A stretch of DNA of 64,000 nucleotides from Burkholderia sp. WSM2230 (GTDB lineage: Bacteria > Pseudomonadota > Gammaproteobacteria > Burkholderiales > Burkholderiaceae): positions 930,643 through 994,642 of the forward strand of contig NZ_AXAJ01000001.1 of NCBI RefSeq assembly GCF_000472445.1. The letters are read 5' to 3'. Below the pieces are notes generated by a model. It had not been told where the DNA came from. It was given only the letters and a program-made list of their open reading frames with translations, and did no database searches. Below, piece after piece: positions 51,895 through 61,240 of the stretch (the stretch's first letter is position 1; each line of letters starts with the position of its first letter). The translations under genes and the position numbers were made by a program.

Positions 51895-51927
51895 CGTGAG
51901 TGAAGCGCCGTGCGCGCTTCACTCACG
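51895..51927. repeat. Perfect 14-bp-stem hairpin between convergent genes
   Basis: CGTGAGTGAAGCGC, five-base loop, GCGCTTCACTCACG. It lies between the small exported protein and the aldolase, which converge. No T tract follows on either strand. It is likely a transcript-end or pausing structure. Confidence 0.65.
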
Positions 51928-51961
51928 TACACCGTGCTGTTGCCTCGGCTGACGCAGCCTG

Positions 51962-52984
51962 CTAGCTCTGTTTTTCCTGCGCTGCGTCGTATTTGCCGAG
52001 CGCCGCGGCGCTGTTCAGACGCGCGCGTTTGAGCAGCGCCTGCTGCGCTTCCTTTACATGAGCCGCCGCGCCTTTCCAGGCTTGCAACGGCGGTTCCTGC
52101 AACGCGCGTCCATACGAGAAGCTCAGATTCCAGGGCAGCGGTCCCAGGCGATTCATTGCGTCGAGATTGGCGGTCGCTTCCTCGGGCGATTGTCCGCCAG
52201 ACAGAAACACGATGCCGGGCACCGCCGGAGGCACGGTGCGTTTCAGAATCCGCAGCGTGTAAGCCGCGATATCCGCGGTGGACGATGGCCGCGCGCTTTC
52301 CGAACCGGCGAGCACCATGCTCGGCTTCAGCAGAATATGTTCGAGCACCACGCGGTGCCGGTGCAGCGCGTGAAACACCTCGTGTAGCACTGCCTCGGTG
52401 ACTTCGGCGCTGCGCTCGATGGTGTGATCGCCGTCCATCAGCACTTCGGGTTCGACAATCGGCACGATGCCCGCTTCCTGCGAGATCGCCGCATAGCGTG
52501 CAAGCGAGTCGGCGTTCGCTTCGATTGCGAGACGGCTCGGCAGATTCGCCGCGATGTTGTAGACCGCGCGCCACTTTGCGAAGCGCGCGCCTTGCTGCTT
52601 GTAATCGACAAAGCGCCGCGCGAGGCCGTCGAGGCCTTCGGTGATTTCATCGCCCGGAGCATGCGCGAGCGCGATCTTGCCGAGGTCGACCTTGATGCCG
52701 GGCACGATGCCGTTTCTGGCGGCGAGTTCTGCGAACGGCGTGCCGTCGTCGGCTTTCTGGCCGAGCGTTTCCTGGTAAAGAATGACGCCGCTCACGTATT
52801 CACCGAGTCCCGGCGTGCTAAGCAGCAGGTTGCGATACGCGCGGCGGTTTTCTTCTGTCGACTCGATGCCGATTGTCCTGAAGCGTTTGGCGATGGTCGG
52901 GCCGCTTTCGTCGGCGGCAAGCAGACCCTTGCCGGGCTGAACCATCGCGTCGACGGTGGCTTGCAGTTCGCTACGGGTGTCCAT
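51962..52984 (-). CDS. Fructose-bisphosphate aldolase, class I
   Basis: 340 residues; splits fructose-1,6-bisphosphate to dihydroxyacetone phosphate and glyceraldehyde-3-phosphate by a Schiff base. The Schiff-base Lys220 lies in HILLKPSMVL, and GLLAADESGPTIAKRF near 20-35 and FLSGGQSPEEAT are family signatures. Most proteobacteria rely on class II; a class I enzyme suggests use in oxygen- or stress-dependent flux. GGGAG before ATG 52984 rules out the longer upstream start. Confidence 0.94.
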   Translation of the reverse strand: MDTRSELQATVDAMVQPGKGLLAADESGPTIAKRFRTIGIESTEENRRAYRNLLLSTPGLGEYVSGVILYQETLGQKADDGTPFAELAARNGIVPGIKVDLGKIALAHAPGDEITEGLDGLARRFVDYKQQGARFAKWRAVYNIAANLPSRLAIEANADSLARYAAISQEAGIVPIVEPEVLMDGDHTIERSAEVTEAVLHEVFHALHRHRVVLEHILLKPSMVLAGSESARPSSTADIAAYTLRILKRTVPPAVPGIVFLSGGQSPEEATANLDAMNRLGPLPWNLSFSYGRALQEPPLQAWKGAAAHVKEAQQALLKRARLNSAAALGKYDAAQEKQS

Positions 52985-53059
52985 GAGATGCACTCCCTTT
53001 GTTCCGGTTGCGGAAGAAATCATATGGTCGCGGCGCGTGCCTGAGCGCTCCGGTTCGGC

Positions 53060-53479
53060 CTATTCGCCGATCAGATGCAACACGATGTCGCGATGCTGCG
53101 TATGACGCCGATGCTCGAACAGATACAGCCCTTGCCATGTGCCGAGCACCATCTGCCCATGCTCGACGGGCACGCTCAATTGCACTTGTGTCAACGCGGT
53201 GCGCAGATGCGCGGGCATGTCGTCGGGACCTTCGGTGTCGTGCTCGTAGCGTTGCTCGCCTTCGGGCGCGAGGTTCGCGAAGTAGCGCTCCAGATCGCGC
53301 TGAACCGACGGGTCCGCATTTTCCTGAATCAGCAACGATGCCGACGTGTGGCGGCAAAAGAGCGTCAGCAAGCCGGTTTCGATCTGCTGTGCCGCGACGA
53401 AACGGCGGGCTTCGTCGGTGAACTCGACGAGCCCGCGAGTGCGCGCCTTGACGCTCAGATGATGGATGGCCTGCCTCAT
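53060..53479 (-). CDS. yjbQ: YjbQ-family protein (UPF0047, secondary thiamine-phosphate synthase-like)
   Basis: 139 residues. Family markers: HTSASLLIQENADPSVQRDL near 44-63, YEHDTEGPDDMPAHL, and the C-terminal GTWQGLYLFEHR. YjbQ of E. coli can give weak thiamine phosphate synthase activity; the true role is unclear. It lies between aldolase and the thioredoxin-like gene, all on the same strand with short gaps (23 and 75 bases), so they may be co-expressed. Confidence 0.93.
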   Translation of the reverse strand: MRQAIHHLSVKARTRGLVEFTDEARRFVAAQQIETGLLTLFCRHTSASLLIQENADPSVQRDLERYFANLAPEGEQRYEHDTEGPDDMPAHLRTALTQVQLSVPVEHGQMVLGTWQGLYLFEHRRHTQHRDIVLHLIGE

Positions 53480-53502
53480 GATGAAAGCGCACTCGCCTCC
53501 AG

Positions 53503-53823
53503 TTAAAGCGACGCGAACGCGTCCGTGATCTGCTCGACGCTGGTGGGGCGCACGATGCGCGCCACTTCAGCACCGTCGCGCATGAAGATCAGCGTGGGCC
53601 ACAGTTTGACCTTGAACGAGCGGCCGAGCGGGCGGCCGGGGCCGTCTTCGATTTTCAGGTGCCTCACGCCCGCATGCGCTTCGAAAGCCTTTGCAATGGA
53701 AGGCTGTGCGCCCTGGCAGTAGCCGCACCAGTCCGTGCCGAACTCGATAACGGTAGCGCCCGGCAAGGCGTCGATTTCGGCTCGCGTGGGGGCGTTGGTG
53801 GAATAGGGTCTCCGGGTTGCCAT
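53503..53823 (-). CDS. Thioredoxin-like protein
   Basis: 106 residues with a complete thioredoxin fold. The active site is CGYC (Cys33/Cys36) in EFGTDWCGYCQGAQ, and the cis-Pro is in WPTLIFMRDG. It is cytoplasmic, as no signal peptide is visible. Tyr rather than Pro in the active site suggests a thioredoxin-like/TrxA-related reductant rather than classical TrxA (WCGPC). The stop is 23 bases from yjbQ. It would reduce a partner disulphide. Confidence 0.92.
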   Translation of the reverse strand: MATRRPYSTNAPTRAEIDALPGATVIEFGTDWCGYCQGAQPSIAKAFEAHAGVRHLKIEDGPGRPLGRSFKVKLWPTLIFMRDGAEVARIVRPTSVEQITDAFASL

Positions 53824-54096
53824 GCATGCTCCGCTGCGGGTTGAGTGATGCGCGTGGACGTGTGAAGGCGACGGTGCGCTGCCCTCGACACGCGCTGCAC
53901 GTTGGTTTGATAAGAGTACCAGCTATTGGTTCGGGGGGGCCGGGCAGCGGACATTGTCGATGTGGCACGCGAGACAACGATCGCATGCGCGCCTGTCGCG
54001 ACTCTTGTCTTAATGGCGATCGCGCAACCCCGAATCGCGTCGTGCGAATTTGGGATGCGCCCCCGCGGCTTTACGCGCCCGCACGAGCGGTCGATA

Positions 54097-55521
54097 ATGC
54101 CCCGTTCATTCCCGCCACGAAGCTTGCCCGACGCGCCACGCCGCGCAGGCTCGCTTCTTCAGAGCACACCGCCGCCCGTGTTGAAAAACTCGCGTTTTTT
54201 TGGTCTGCTGCACATTCCCGGCTTCAAGCCGCTTGCCGCCGCCACGCTGATGCTCGGCGTGGCCATGTCGTTCACTGCGCCGTACCTGTCGCTGTTCGGC
54301 GTGGAGCGCGCCGGCATGACGCCGTTCCGGCTCGGCGTTTTCATGACGCTGATTGCGGCGAGCGGCGTGCTCGCCAGCACCTTCGCAGGCCGCTGGAGCG
54401 ATGCAAGCGGACGGCATCGGCCGTTGCTGCTTGTCGCGCTCGTGCTCGCCGCCCTCGGTTATCTGTGTTTATGCGTGGTGCGCGATTACCGGCTATTGCT
54501 CATGGTCGGCATTGTGTTTATCGGCGCCGGCGGCTCTGCTATTTCGATGGTCTTCTCGTTCAGCCGCGCCGCGCTGCCCGTGCCCGACGCGGCCGAGCGC
54601 GTATTTGCCAGTGCGACGTTGCGCACGATTCTCTCGGCGGCTTGGGTGTTTGGGCCTTCCGTGGGCGCGCTGGTGCTCGCGGCGACCAGTTTCACCGGCC
54701 TGTTCCTGTTCGCCGCCGCGAGCTTCGCGGCGTGCGCCGCCATTGTCTGGCGCATGCGGGAGCCGCAAGGGCATCTCGGCGATCACACCGTGGAGGACAC
54801 CGCGTCGGAACCGTCGGCGTCCATCACCGTGCCGCCGCTCAGGGAGCCCGGGCCGGATGCGCACGAGGACCTGCCCGGCGTTGCATCGGCGAACGATATC
54901 GGCCGCGCCGTCGCTGCGCTGACCTTGCTCGGGCTCGCCGCGAACGCCACGATGATCGTGTTGCCGCTCTACATCGTGCATGGTCTGGAAGGCACGCATC
55001 TGGACGTATCCGTCATGCTCGGCCTCGGCGCATTGACCGAGATTCCAATGATGCTCGCGCTCGGCGCCAAGTCTTCCAGGCTGCACAAGCCGAACTGGCT
55101 TGCGGCATGCGCGGCGGTCCACGCAGCGTACTTCGTGGCGATGTCGCTTGCGGGAAACGTGCATGTGCTGATTCCAATGCAGATTCTCAACGCGTTCGTG
55201 GTCGCTGTGACCTCGTGCCTCGGCATGACCTACGTGCAGGACCTGATGCCGCACGCGCCTGGCCGCGCCACGGCGCTCTTCTTCAACGCGGCGCGGGTCG
55301 GCTCGATTCTGTCAGGCGTGTTATCCGGCTTGCTGGTGCAGGCATTCGGCTATCGCGGCACTTTTCTCTTCTGCGGCCTGCTCGCGCTGTGCGCGCTCGT
55401 GCTGTTTGCCGTGCCGGGTTATCGCTATCCGCTTATGTGGCGAGCCGTGCGGCGCTTTGCGCTCACGCAGTACGGCAATTTCAGGGCGAGGCGTTCGGTG
55501 CGGCGGGGGCGTGAGCTTTGA
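54097..55521 (+). CDS. MFS transporter, sugar-efflux (SetA) type
   Basis: About 474 residues with 12 transmembrane helices. Efflux motifs: GRWSDASGRHRPLLL between helices 2 and 3 (motif A) and repeated Gly-rich helices. The relation to SetA-like sugar exporters is by overall pattern, not certain. ATG 54097 is chosen; a longer frame upstream adds a non-conserved leader. The last codons lie in a 36-base tandem repeat that continues past the stop, so the C-terminal tail (RRSVRRGREL) is probably repeat-derived. Confidence 0.87.
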   Translation: MPRSFPPRSLPDAPRRAGSLLQSTPPPVLKNSRFFGLLHIPGFKPLAAATLMLGVAMSFTAPYLSLFGVERAGMTPFRLGVFMTLIAASGVLASTFAGRWSDASGRHRPLLLVALVLAALGYLCLCVVRDYRLLLMVGIVFIGAGGSAISMVFSFSRAALPVPDAAERVFASATLRTILSAAWVFGPSVGALVLAATSFTGLFLFAAASFAACAAIVWRMREPQGHLGDHTVEDTASEPSASITVPPLREPGPDAHEDLPGVASANDIGRAVAALTLLGLAANATMIVLPLYIVHGLEGTHLDVSVMLGLGALTEIPMMLALGAKSSRLHKPNWLAACAAVHAAYFVAMSLAGNVHVLIPMQILNAFVVAVTSCLGMTYVQDLMPHAPGRATALFFNAARVGSILSGVLSGLLVQAFGYRGTFLFCGLLALCALVLFAVPGYRYPLMWRAVRRFALTQYGNFRARRSVRRGREL

Positions 55522-55670
55522 TGGAGGCGCTTGCGGTGCCGTGGGCGTAGGCCTTGGATGCAGGCGCTTGCGGTGCCGTGGGCGTAGGCCTGGATGCAGG
55601 CGCTCGCGGTGCCCGCGGGCGAGAGCTTTGATGCAGCGCTCGCTGCGCCGGGGCGCGAGCCTTGATCGAG
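55510..55670 (+). repeat. About 4.5 imperfect 36-base tandem repeats
   Basis: Units begin GCGTGAGC/GCGTAGGC/GCGAGAGC and share the core GATGCAGGCGCTTGCGGTGC. Lengths are about 36, 37, 37 and 34 bases plus a partial fifth. The first unit overlaps the MFS stop codon; units 1 and 2 are nearly identical over 25 bases, and later ones decay. Confidence 0.75.
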
Positions 55671-55950
55671 CCGCAACGCATCGCCTGCGCCTCACGCCAG
55701 GTTGCGGGCGAGCTGGACGAACCGGGGCAAAGGGAACTTTACGCCGCTCACAACCTCTGCAATGAGGCGTATCGTTGTCGGGACACACGCGGTCAGACGC
55801 AGCCGATGCGACCATACCGCGCCCGCACCTCCGCGCGATACACAATGAATACAACCCGCAAGAAGCGAACAAGCGAAAAATCGAACAAGCGCAACATCGA
55901 CATCTGACTAAAACCACGCAGCATCACGAGGCACTTTCGGGAGCGTTGAA

Positions 55951-56988
55951 ATGCAGCTAGGCATGATCGGATTGGGACGCATGGGTGCCGACATGGTGCG
56001 GCGCCTCACGAAGGGCGGTCAGCAGTGCATTGTCTATGACGTTCAGCCCGCCGCCGTCGAGCGGCTGGCGCAAGAGGGCGTAAGCGGCGCGTCGTCGCTG
56101 GAGGACCTCGTTGCCCGGCTCGACAAGCCGCGCGCGGTGTGGCTGATGGTGCCCGCCGCGGTGGTCGACGGCACGCTGGAAAAGCTGGTGCCGCTGCTCG
56201 AGCCCGGCGACATCGTGATCGACGGCGGCAATTCCTATTATCACGACGACATTCGCCGCGGCGCCGAGCTTGCCGCGCGCCAGCTGCATTACGTGGACGT
56301 CGGCACAAGCGGCGGCGTCGCTGGGCGCGAGCGCGGCTATTGCCTGATGATCGGCGGCGAGGCGCAGGTTGTGCAGCGGCTCGAGCCGATCTTTGCGACG
56401 CTCGCGCCAGGCGCGGCTGCCGCGCCCGCCACGCCGGGGCGCACGCCCGGCAACGGTACGGCGGAGCAGGGCTTCCTGCATTGCGGTCCGCTCGGCGCGG
56501 GGCACTTCGTCAAGATGGTCCACAACGGCATCGAGTACGGCCTGATGGCCGCGTATGCCGAGGGACTCAACATTCTTCGTCACGCCGACGCCGGCAAGCA
56601 CCCACGCGACGCGGACGCCGAGACGTCGCCGCTGCGCCGCCCCGAGCTGTATCGATACGATCTGAATCTGGCCGATATCGCTGAAGTGTGGCGGCGCGGC
56701 AGCGTGATCGGCTCGTGGCTGCTCGACCTGATTGCAGGCACACTGGCCGGCGACGCCGATCTTCAGCACTACGCAGGCCGCGTATCCGATTCGGGCGAAG
56801 GGCGCTGGACGATGGCGGCGGCCATCGACGAAGGCGTGCCCGCACCTGTGCTCAGCGCCGCGCTGTTCGGGCGTTTCAGTTCGCGCGGCGAAGCGGACTT
56901 CGCAAACCGCGTGCTGTCGGCCATGCGTCACGACTTCGGCGGCCATGTCGAGAAGCCCGCCGAGGCGCCGCCAGGTCCGCAGGGTTGA
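55951..56988 (+). CDS. gnd: 6-phosphogluconate dehydrogenase, short (GndA/YqeC) type
   Basis: 345 residues; oxidatively decarboxylates 6-phosphogluconate to ribulose-5-phosphate. Rossmann GLGRMG is at 7-12 and the second strand ends VYDVQP: Asp30 there is a hallmark of NAD preference instead of NADP. Substrate motifs are [13 protein letters not shown] and the catalytic Lys188 in [12 protein letters not shown], with Asn192 and Glu195. The family's short form lacks the long C-terminal helical domain. It feeds pentose phosphate to transketolase and phosphoketolase. It is preceded by a 430-base stretch largely made of the tandem repeat and AT-rich leader. Confidence 0.92.
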   Translation: MQLGMIGLGRMGADMVRRLTKGGQQCIVYDVQPAAVERLAQEGVSGASSLEDLVARLDKPRAVWLMVPAAVVDGTLEKLVPLLEPGDIVIDGGNSYYHDDIRRGAELAARQLHYVDVGTSGGVAGRERGYCLMIGGEAQVVQRLEPIFATLAPGAAAAPATPGRTPGNGTAEQGFLHCGPLGAGHFVKMVHNGIEYGLMAAYAEGLNILRHADAGKHPRDADAETSPLRRPELYRYDLNLADIAEVWRRGSVIGSWLLDLIAGTLAGDADLQHYAGRVSDSGEGRWTMAAAIDEGVPAPVLSAALFGRFSSRGEADFANRVLSAMRHDFGGHVEKPAEAPPGPQG

Positions 56989-57031
56989 TCGTTCGCCAGC
57001 TCACCGCACCGCACAATCCACGGAGCCGCAC

Positions 57032-57748
57032 ATGCCAGCTGCACAAGTCACCACAAGCACGGCCGCGAGCACTACGTCGCACGACGTCGTGTTCCTGTTC
57101 GATTGCGACAACACCTTGCTCGACAACGATCACGTGCTGTCGGATTTGCGCGCCCACATGATGCGCGAGTTCGGCACCGACAACAGCACACGCTATTGGG
57201 AAATCTTCGAGCAGCTACGCAGCGAACTCGGCTACGCGGACTATCTCGGCGCATTGCAGCGCTATCGCACGGAGCATCCGCGGGACACGCGCCTGTTGCT
57301 GATGTCGTCTTTCCTGATCGACTATCCGTTTGCGAACCGGCTCTATCCAGGCGCGCTCGACGCGTTGCGCCACGTGGGCCAGTACGGACCCACGGTGATT
57401 CTGTCGGACGGGGACGTGGTATTCCAGCCGCGCAAGGTCGCGCGCTCGGGCTTGTGGGAAGAGGTCGAAGGCCGGGTGCTGATCTACATTCACAAGGAAC
57501 TGATGCTCGACCAGGTGATGGAGTGCTACCCGGCGCGCCACTATGTGATGGTCGACGACAAACTGCGGATTCTCACTGCAATGAAAAAAGCCTGGGGCGG
57601 CAGGCTCACCACGGTATTTCCGCGCCAGGGCCATTACGCGCTGGATCCGAAGGAGATACTGAGCAATCCGCCAGCGGACGTGACTGTCGAGCGGATCGGC
57701 GATCTCGCGCAACTCGATATAAAGACGCTGCTGGCCGAAAAGACCTAG
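57032..57748 (+). CDS. HAD-family hydrolase
   Basis: 238 residues. The HAD nucleophile motif is DCDNTLLDND (Asp24/Asp26), then ILSDGD (motif II) and VMVDDK (motif IV), all in order. It would dephosphorylate a small sugar phosphate or a related compound. It follows gnd by 43 bases on the same strand, with CGGAG upstream, so it is probably co-transcribed and acts on pentose-phosphate-pathway metabolites (inference). Its stop overlaps the ankyrin gene's stop (CTAG). Confidence 0.9.
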   Translation: MPAAQVTTSTAASTTSHDVVFLFDCDNTLLDNDHVLSDLRAHMMREFGTDNSTRYWEIFEQLRSELGYADYLGALQRYRTEHPRDTRLLLMSSFLIDYPFANRLYPGALDALRHVGQYGPTVILSDGDVVFQPRKVARSGLWEEVEGRVLIYIHKELMLDQVMECYPARHYVMVDDKLRILTAMKKAWGGRLTTVFPRQGHYALDPKEILSNPPADVTVERIGDLAQLDIKTLLAEKT

Positions 57749-58275
57749 GCGTTACCCAGTTTCGCCTGCGCATCCACCGCGCCCATTCTTCGGGCGGCAT
57801 CCAGGGCGCTGGCGCCGGTGGCATCGCGAGCATCCGGATTCGCGCCGTGCGCGATCAGCAAGTCCATGATCGCGGTGCGGTTGAACATGGCGGCCACCAT
57901 CAGCGCCGTGCGGCCGTCGGGCGAGGCGCCCTCTACATCGGCGCCATGCGCGAGCAGAGTCTGGATCACGGCGTCGAAGCCCTTGAACGCCGCGCCCGCG
58001 ATAGGCGTTTGACCGTTGTTGTTGCGCAGGTCCGGATCGGCGCCGCGTTCGAGCAGCGTGCGCACGGCGTCCACGTGTCCGTGATAGCTCGCGAGCATCA
58101 GCAGACTGTCGCCGTTGTCGTTGCGCAGATTCGGCGGCACCCCTTTTTCGATCACGGCGGCGAGCATCGCGGCGTCGCCACGGCGCGCGAGATCGAACAC
58201 CTGTTGCGCGAGTTCGATCAATTGCGGGTCGACAGGTTGACCGGAGGGCGGAGAGGAGTCGGCCGGATTCGTCAA
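57745..58275 (-). CDS. Ankyrin-repeat protein
   Basis: About 176 residues with four to five ankyrin repeats (RNDNGDSLLMLASYHGHVD, then DPDLRNNNGQTPIAGAAFKG and so on). It is a protein-interaction scaffold, possibly cytoplasmic. The start is a TTG at 58275 because AAGGAG lies seven bases before it; an ATG at 58314 or 58329 gives an N-terminus with no support. Its final stop is interlocked with that of the HAD gene. Confidence 0.85.
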   Translation of the reverse strand: MTNPADSSPPSGQPVDPQLIELAQQVFDLARRGDAAMLAAVIEKGVPPNLRNDNGDSLLMLASYHGHVDAVRTLLERGADPDLRNNNGQTPIAGAAFKGFDAVIQTLLAHGADVEGASPDGRTALMVAAMFNRTAIMDLLIAHGANPDARDATGASALDAARRMGAVDAQAKLGNA

Positions 58276-58366
58276 TGAAATCTCCTTGCAGGCATGCTGC
58301 GCGGCTTCGCGCATGAACACCGGCAGCATACACAGTTTGCGCCGCGGACGCGCACAGCGTGCCGGG

Positions 58367-58492
58367 TCAGAGGTGGCCGAACAGCTTCACGAGCAGGCCG
58401 AACACGCCGACCAGCACGGCCACGCCCGCACATAGCAGCACGAGCGTGAGAAGAAGAACGAGCGGTGCTTTCAGACGGTTGGATGTCGACAT
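58367..58492 (-). CDS. Tiny single-pass membrane protein
   Basis: 41 residues: MSTSNRLKAPLVLLLTLVLL plus a further hydrophobic run ending KLFGHL. It has one transmembrane helix and few charged residues. There is no clear ribosome site, so support is mostly coding pattern and position just upstream of the ankyrin gene on the same strand. Function unknown. Confidence 0.45.
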   Translation of the reverse strand: MSTSNRLKAPLVLLLTLVLLCAGVAVLVGVFGLLVKLFGHL

Positions 58493-58834
58493 GATCAATG
58501 TGTATGGTTAAGGGCGAGTAACCCGAACCCGCAGCCCCATTGCACAGCTTAAGCGTTTCGCCGGATACGTGCAGCCTGCCTGGCGCAGGACTTGCAGCCG
58601 GATGCGCCCCGCGCGGCGCCGGCGACTCTTGAGCGCGATCAAGCTTGGCGCCGACTTTTCACGAACCATGATGCGCGCATCCGGTCACACGGCTGACGAC
58701 CGACGCTCGACGGCAAAAGCTCCTGCACCGGGCCTTTCGCGCTACACGCCTGTCATGTCGTGCGCATGACGTTCATCGGCCGAGCTTCGCAACGCCCGCC
58801 AACCTGCCTGACAGTCCTTACGAGGAGTGACGCC
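58493..58834. promoter_or_regulatory. 342-base control region before phosphoketolase
   Basis: No gene is seen. It holds the FNR-like box (58629-58642), a likely weak -10 CATGAT at 58667-58672, GTCAT-N9-ATGAC at 58752-58770, and a GAGGAG ribosome site just before the phosphoketolase ATG. Confidence 0.5.
58629..58642 (+). promoter_or_regulatory. FNR/ANR-like box TTGAG-N4-ATCAA
   Basis: TTGAGCGCGATCAA matches the TTGAT-N4-ATCAA consensus at 9 of 10 positions. It lies 193 bases upstream of phosphoketolase. With a start near 58677-58679 it would sit at about -42, the class II activator position. Role inferred. Confidence 0.5.
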
Positions 58835-61228
58835 ATGGCTGAAGCAACCTCCCGTTCCGCCCCGCCGCAAACCCTGGATCCCGACACGCTGCGCAAAATG
58901 GATCGCTACTGGCGCGCGTGCAACTACCTGTCCGCCGGCATGATCTACCTGCGAGACAACCCATTGCTGCGCGAGCCGCTCGCGCCCGGGCACATCAAGA
59001 ATCGTCTGTTGGGGCATTGGGGCTCGGACCCTGGGCAGAGCTTCCTGCTCGTGCATCTGAACCGGCTCATCAAGAAGCTCGACCTCAACGTGATCTACAT
59101 TTCCGGCCCCGGGCACGGCGCGCCTGCCACGCTCGCGCACAGCTATCTGGAGGGACATTACTCGGAAATCTATCCGGACCGCAGCGAAGACGAAGCCGGC
59201 ATGCAGCGCTTTTTCCGGCAGTTTTCGTTTCCCGGCGGCATCGGCTCGCACTGCACGCCGGAGACGCCGGGCTCGATTCACGAAGGCGGCGAACTCGGCT
59301 ACAGCCTGTCGCACGGCTACGGCGCGGCATTCGACAATCCCGATCTGATTGTCGCGGTTATGATCGGCGACGGCGAGGCCGAAACCGGTCCGCTCGCCAC
59401 GTCGTGGCATTCGAACAAGTTTCTGAACCCGGTACGCGACGGCGCCGTGCTGCCGGTGCTGCATCTGAACGGCTACAAGATCGCCAACCCCACCGTGCTC
59501 GCGCGCATTCCGCGTGAGGAACTCGAGGCGCTTCTCACCGGTTACGGCCACAAACCGTATTTCGTCGAAGGCGACGAGCCGGAGATCATGCATCAGCAGA
59601 TGGCTGCGACGCTCGAACAATGCATCGGCGAAATCCGTTCGATCCAGCAGCATGCGCGCGCGAACAACGACACCACGCGCCCGCGCTGGCCGATGATCGT
59701 GCTGCGTTCGCCGAAAGGCTGGACCGGTCCGAAAGAAGTGGACGGCCACAAGGTGGAAGGCTCATGGCGCGCGCACCAGGTGCCGATTGCCGATCCGGCG
59801 ACCAACCCGGCGAGCCTCGCACTGGTCGAGGCGTGGCTGCGCAGTTACGAGCCCGAGTCGCTGTTCGACGAAACGGGGCGCCTCGTCGAGGAACTGCGCG
59901 AACTCGCGCCAAAGGGCGCGCGCCGCATCAGCGCGAATCCGCATGCGAACGGCGGCGTGCTGTGCAAGATGCTCGATATGCCCGCGTTTCGCGAATACGC
60001 GGTCGAAGTGAAGCAGCCGGCGTCCGCGTATACGTCGCCCACTCAGGTGCTCGGCACGTTTTTGCGCGACGTCATGCGCAGGAACATGAGCAACTTTCGG
60101 GTGTTCGGCCCCGACGAAACCGCGAGCAACAAGCTCACGGCCATCTATGAAGCATCGGACAAGACGTGGCTCGCCGACGCGCAGCCGAACGACGCGGACG
60201 GCGGCGCGTTGTCGGCGGACGGCCGCGTGATGGAAATGCTGAGCGAACACACGCTGGAAGGCTGGTTCGAAGGCTATGTGCTGACCGGCCGGCACGGCCT
60301 TTTCGCCACGTACGAGGCCTTCGTTCACGTGATCGATTCGATGTTCAACCAGCACGCCAAATGGCTCGAAAAGGCGAAGCGCGAACTGGGCTGGCGCCAA
60401 CCTGTGCCGTCGATCAACCTGCTCATCACGTCGCTCGTCTGGCGTCAGGACCATAACGGTTTCACGCATCAGGACCCCGGCTTTCTCGACGTGGTGACCA
60501 ACAAGAGCCCTGACGTCGTGCGCATTTACCTGCCGCCCGACGCGAACTGTCTGTTGAGCGTGGCCGATCACTGCCTGCGTTCGCGCGACTACGTGAACGT
60601 GATCGTGTCGGACAAGCAGCCGCATCTGCAGTATCTCGACATGGAGTCGGCCGTCACGCATTGCACGAAGGGCATCGGCATCTGGGACTGGGCGTCGACC
60701 GACCAGGGCGCCGAGCCGGACGTGGTGATCGCCTGCGCGGGCGACATTGCGACAATGGAAGCGCTCGCCGCCGTGCAGATTCTCAAGCAGCATTTCGCGG
60801 ATCTGAAGATCCGCTTTGTCAATGTGGTCGATCTGTTCCGCTTGATGCCGGAGCATGCGCATCCGCATGGGCTGTCGAGCCGCGATTTCGATTCGCTGTT
60901 CACCACGAGCAAGCCGGTGATTTTCAATTTTCATTCGTATGCTTCGCTGGTTCACAAGCTGACCTATAACCGCACCAATCACGACAATCTGCATGTGCAT
61001 GGCTATCACGAGAAGGGCAACATCAACACGCCGCTCGAACTTGCGATCATCAACCAGGTGGACCGTTTTTCGCTGGCTATCGACGTGATCGACCGCGTGC
61101 CGAAGCTGCGCGGTGTCGGCGATCACGCGAAGGAATGGCTGCGCGGACAGATCATCGAGCATCTCGCCTATGCGCATGCTGAGGGCATCGACAAGGAAGA
61201 AATCCGCAACTGGACGTGGCAAGACTGA
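58835..61228 (+). CDS. xfp: Phosphoketolase (xylulose-5-P/fructose-6-P)
   Basis: A 797-residue TPP enzyme that splits xylulose-5-phosphate (or fructose-6-phosphate) with phosphate to acetyl phosphate plus glyceraldehyde-3-phosphate (or erythrose-4-phosphate). Markers: [19 protein letters not shown] (about 66-84), the TPP motif [19 protein letters not shown], and later [20 protein letters not shown]. Length is typical (790-820). GAGGAG lies before ATG 58835. Acetate kinase follows after 12 bases, so the pair converts pentose phosphate to acetate with ATP gain. An FNR-like site upstream suggests low-oxygen induction. Confidence 0.97.
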   Translation: MAEATSRSAPPQTLDPDTLRKMDRYWRACNYLSAGMIYLRDNPLLREPLAPGHIKNRLLGHWGSDPGQSFLLVHLNRLIKKLDLNVIYISGPGHGAPATLAHSYLEGHYSEIYPDRSEDEAGMQRFFRQFSFPGGIGSHCTPETPGSIHEGGELGYSLSHGYGAAFDNPDLIVAVMIGDGEAETGPLATSWHSNKFLNPVRDGAVLPVLHLNGYKIANPTVLARIPREELEALLTGYGHKPYFVEGDEPEIMHQQMAATLEQCIGEIRSIQQHARANNDTTRPRWPMIVLRSPKGWTGPKEVDGHKVEGSWRAHQVPIADPATNPASLALVEAWLRSYEPESLFDETGRLVEELRELAPKGARRISANPHANGGVLCKMLDMPAFREYAVEVKQPASAYTSPTQVLGTFLRDVMRRNMSNFRVFGPDETASNKLTAIYEASDKTWLADAQPNDADGGALSADGRVMEMLSEHTLEGWFEGYVLTGRHGLFATYEAFVHVIDSMFNQHAKWLEKAKRELGWRQPVPSINLLITSLVWRQDHNGFTHQDPGFLDVVTNKSPDVVRIYLPPDANCLLSVADHCLRSRDYVNVIVSDKQPHLQYLDMESAVTHCTKGIGIWDWASTDQGAEPDVVIACAGDIATMEALAAVQILKQHFADLKIRFVNVVDLFRLMPEHAHPHGLSSRDFDSLFTTSKPVIFNFHSYASLVHKLTYNRTNHDNLHVHGYHEKGNINTPLELAIINQVDRFSLAIDVIDRVPKLRGVGDHAKEWLRGQIIEHLAYAHAEGIDKEEIRNWTWQD

Positions 61229-61240
61229 GCGAGGCGCGTC

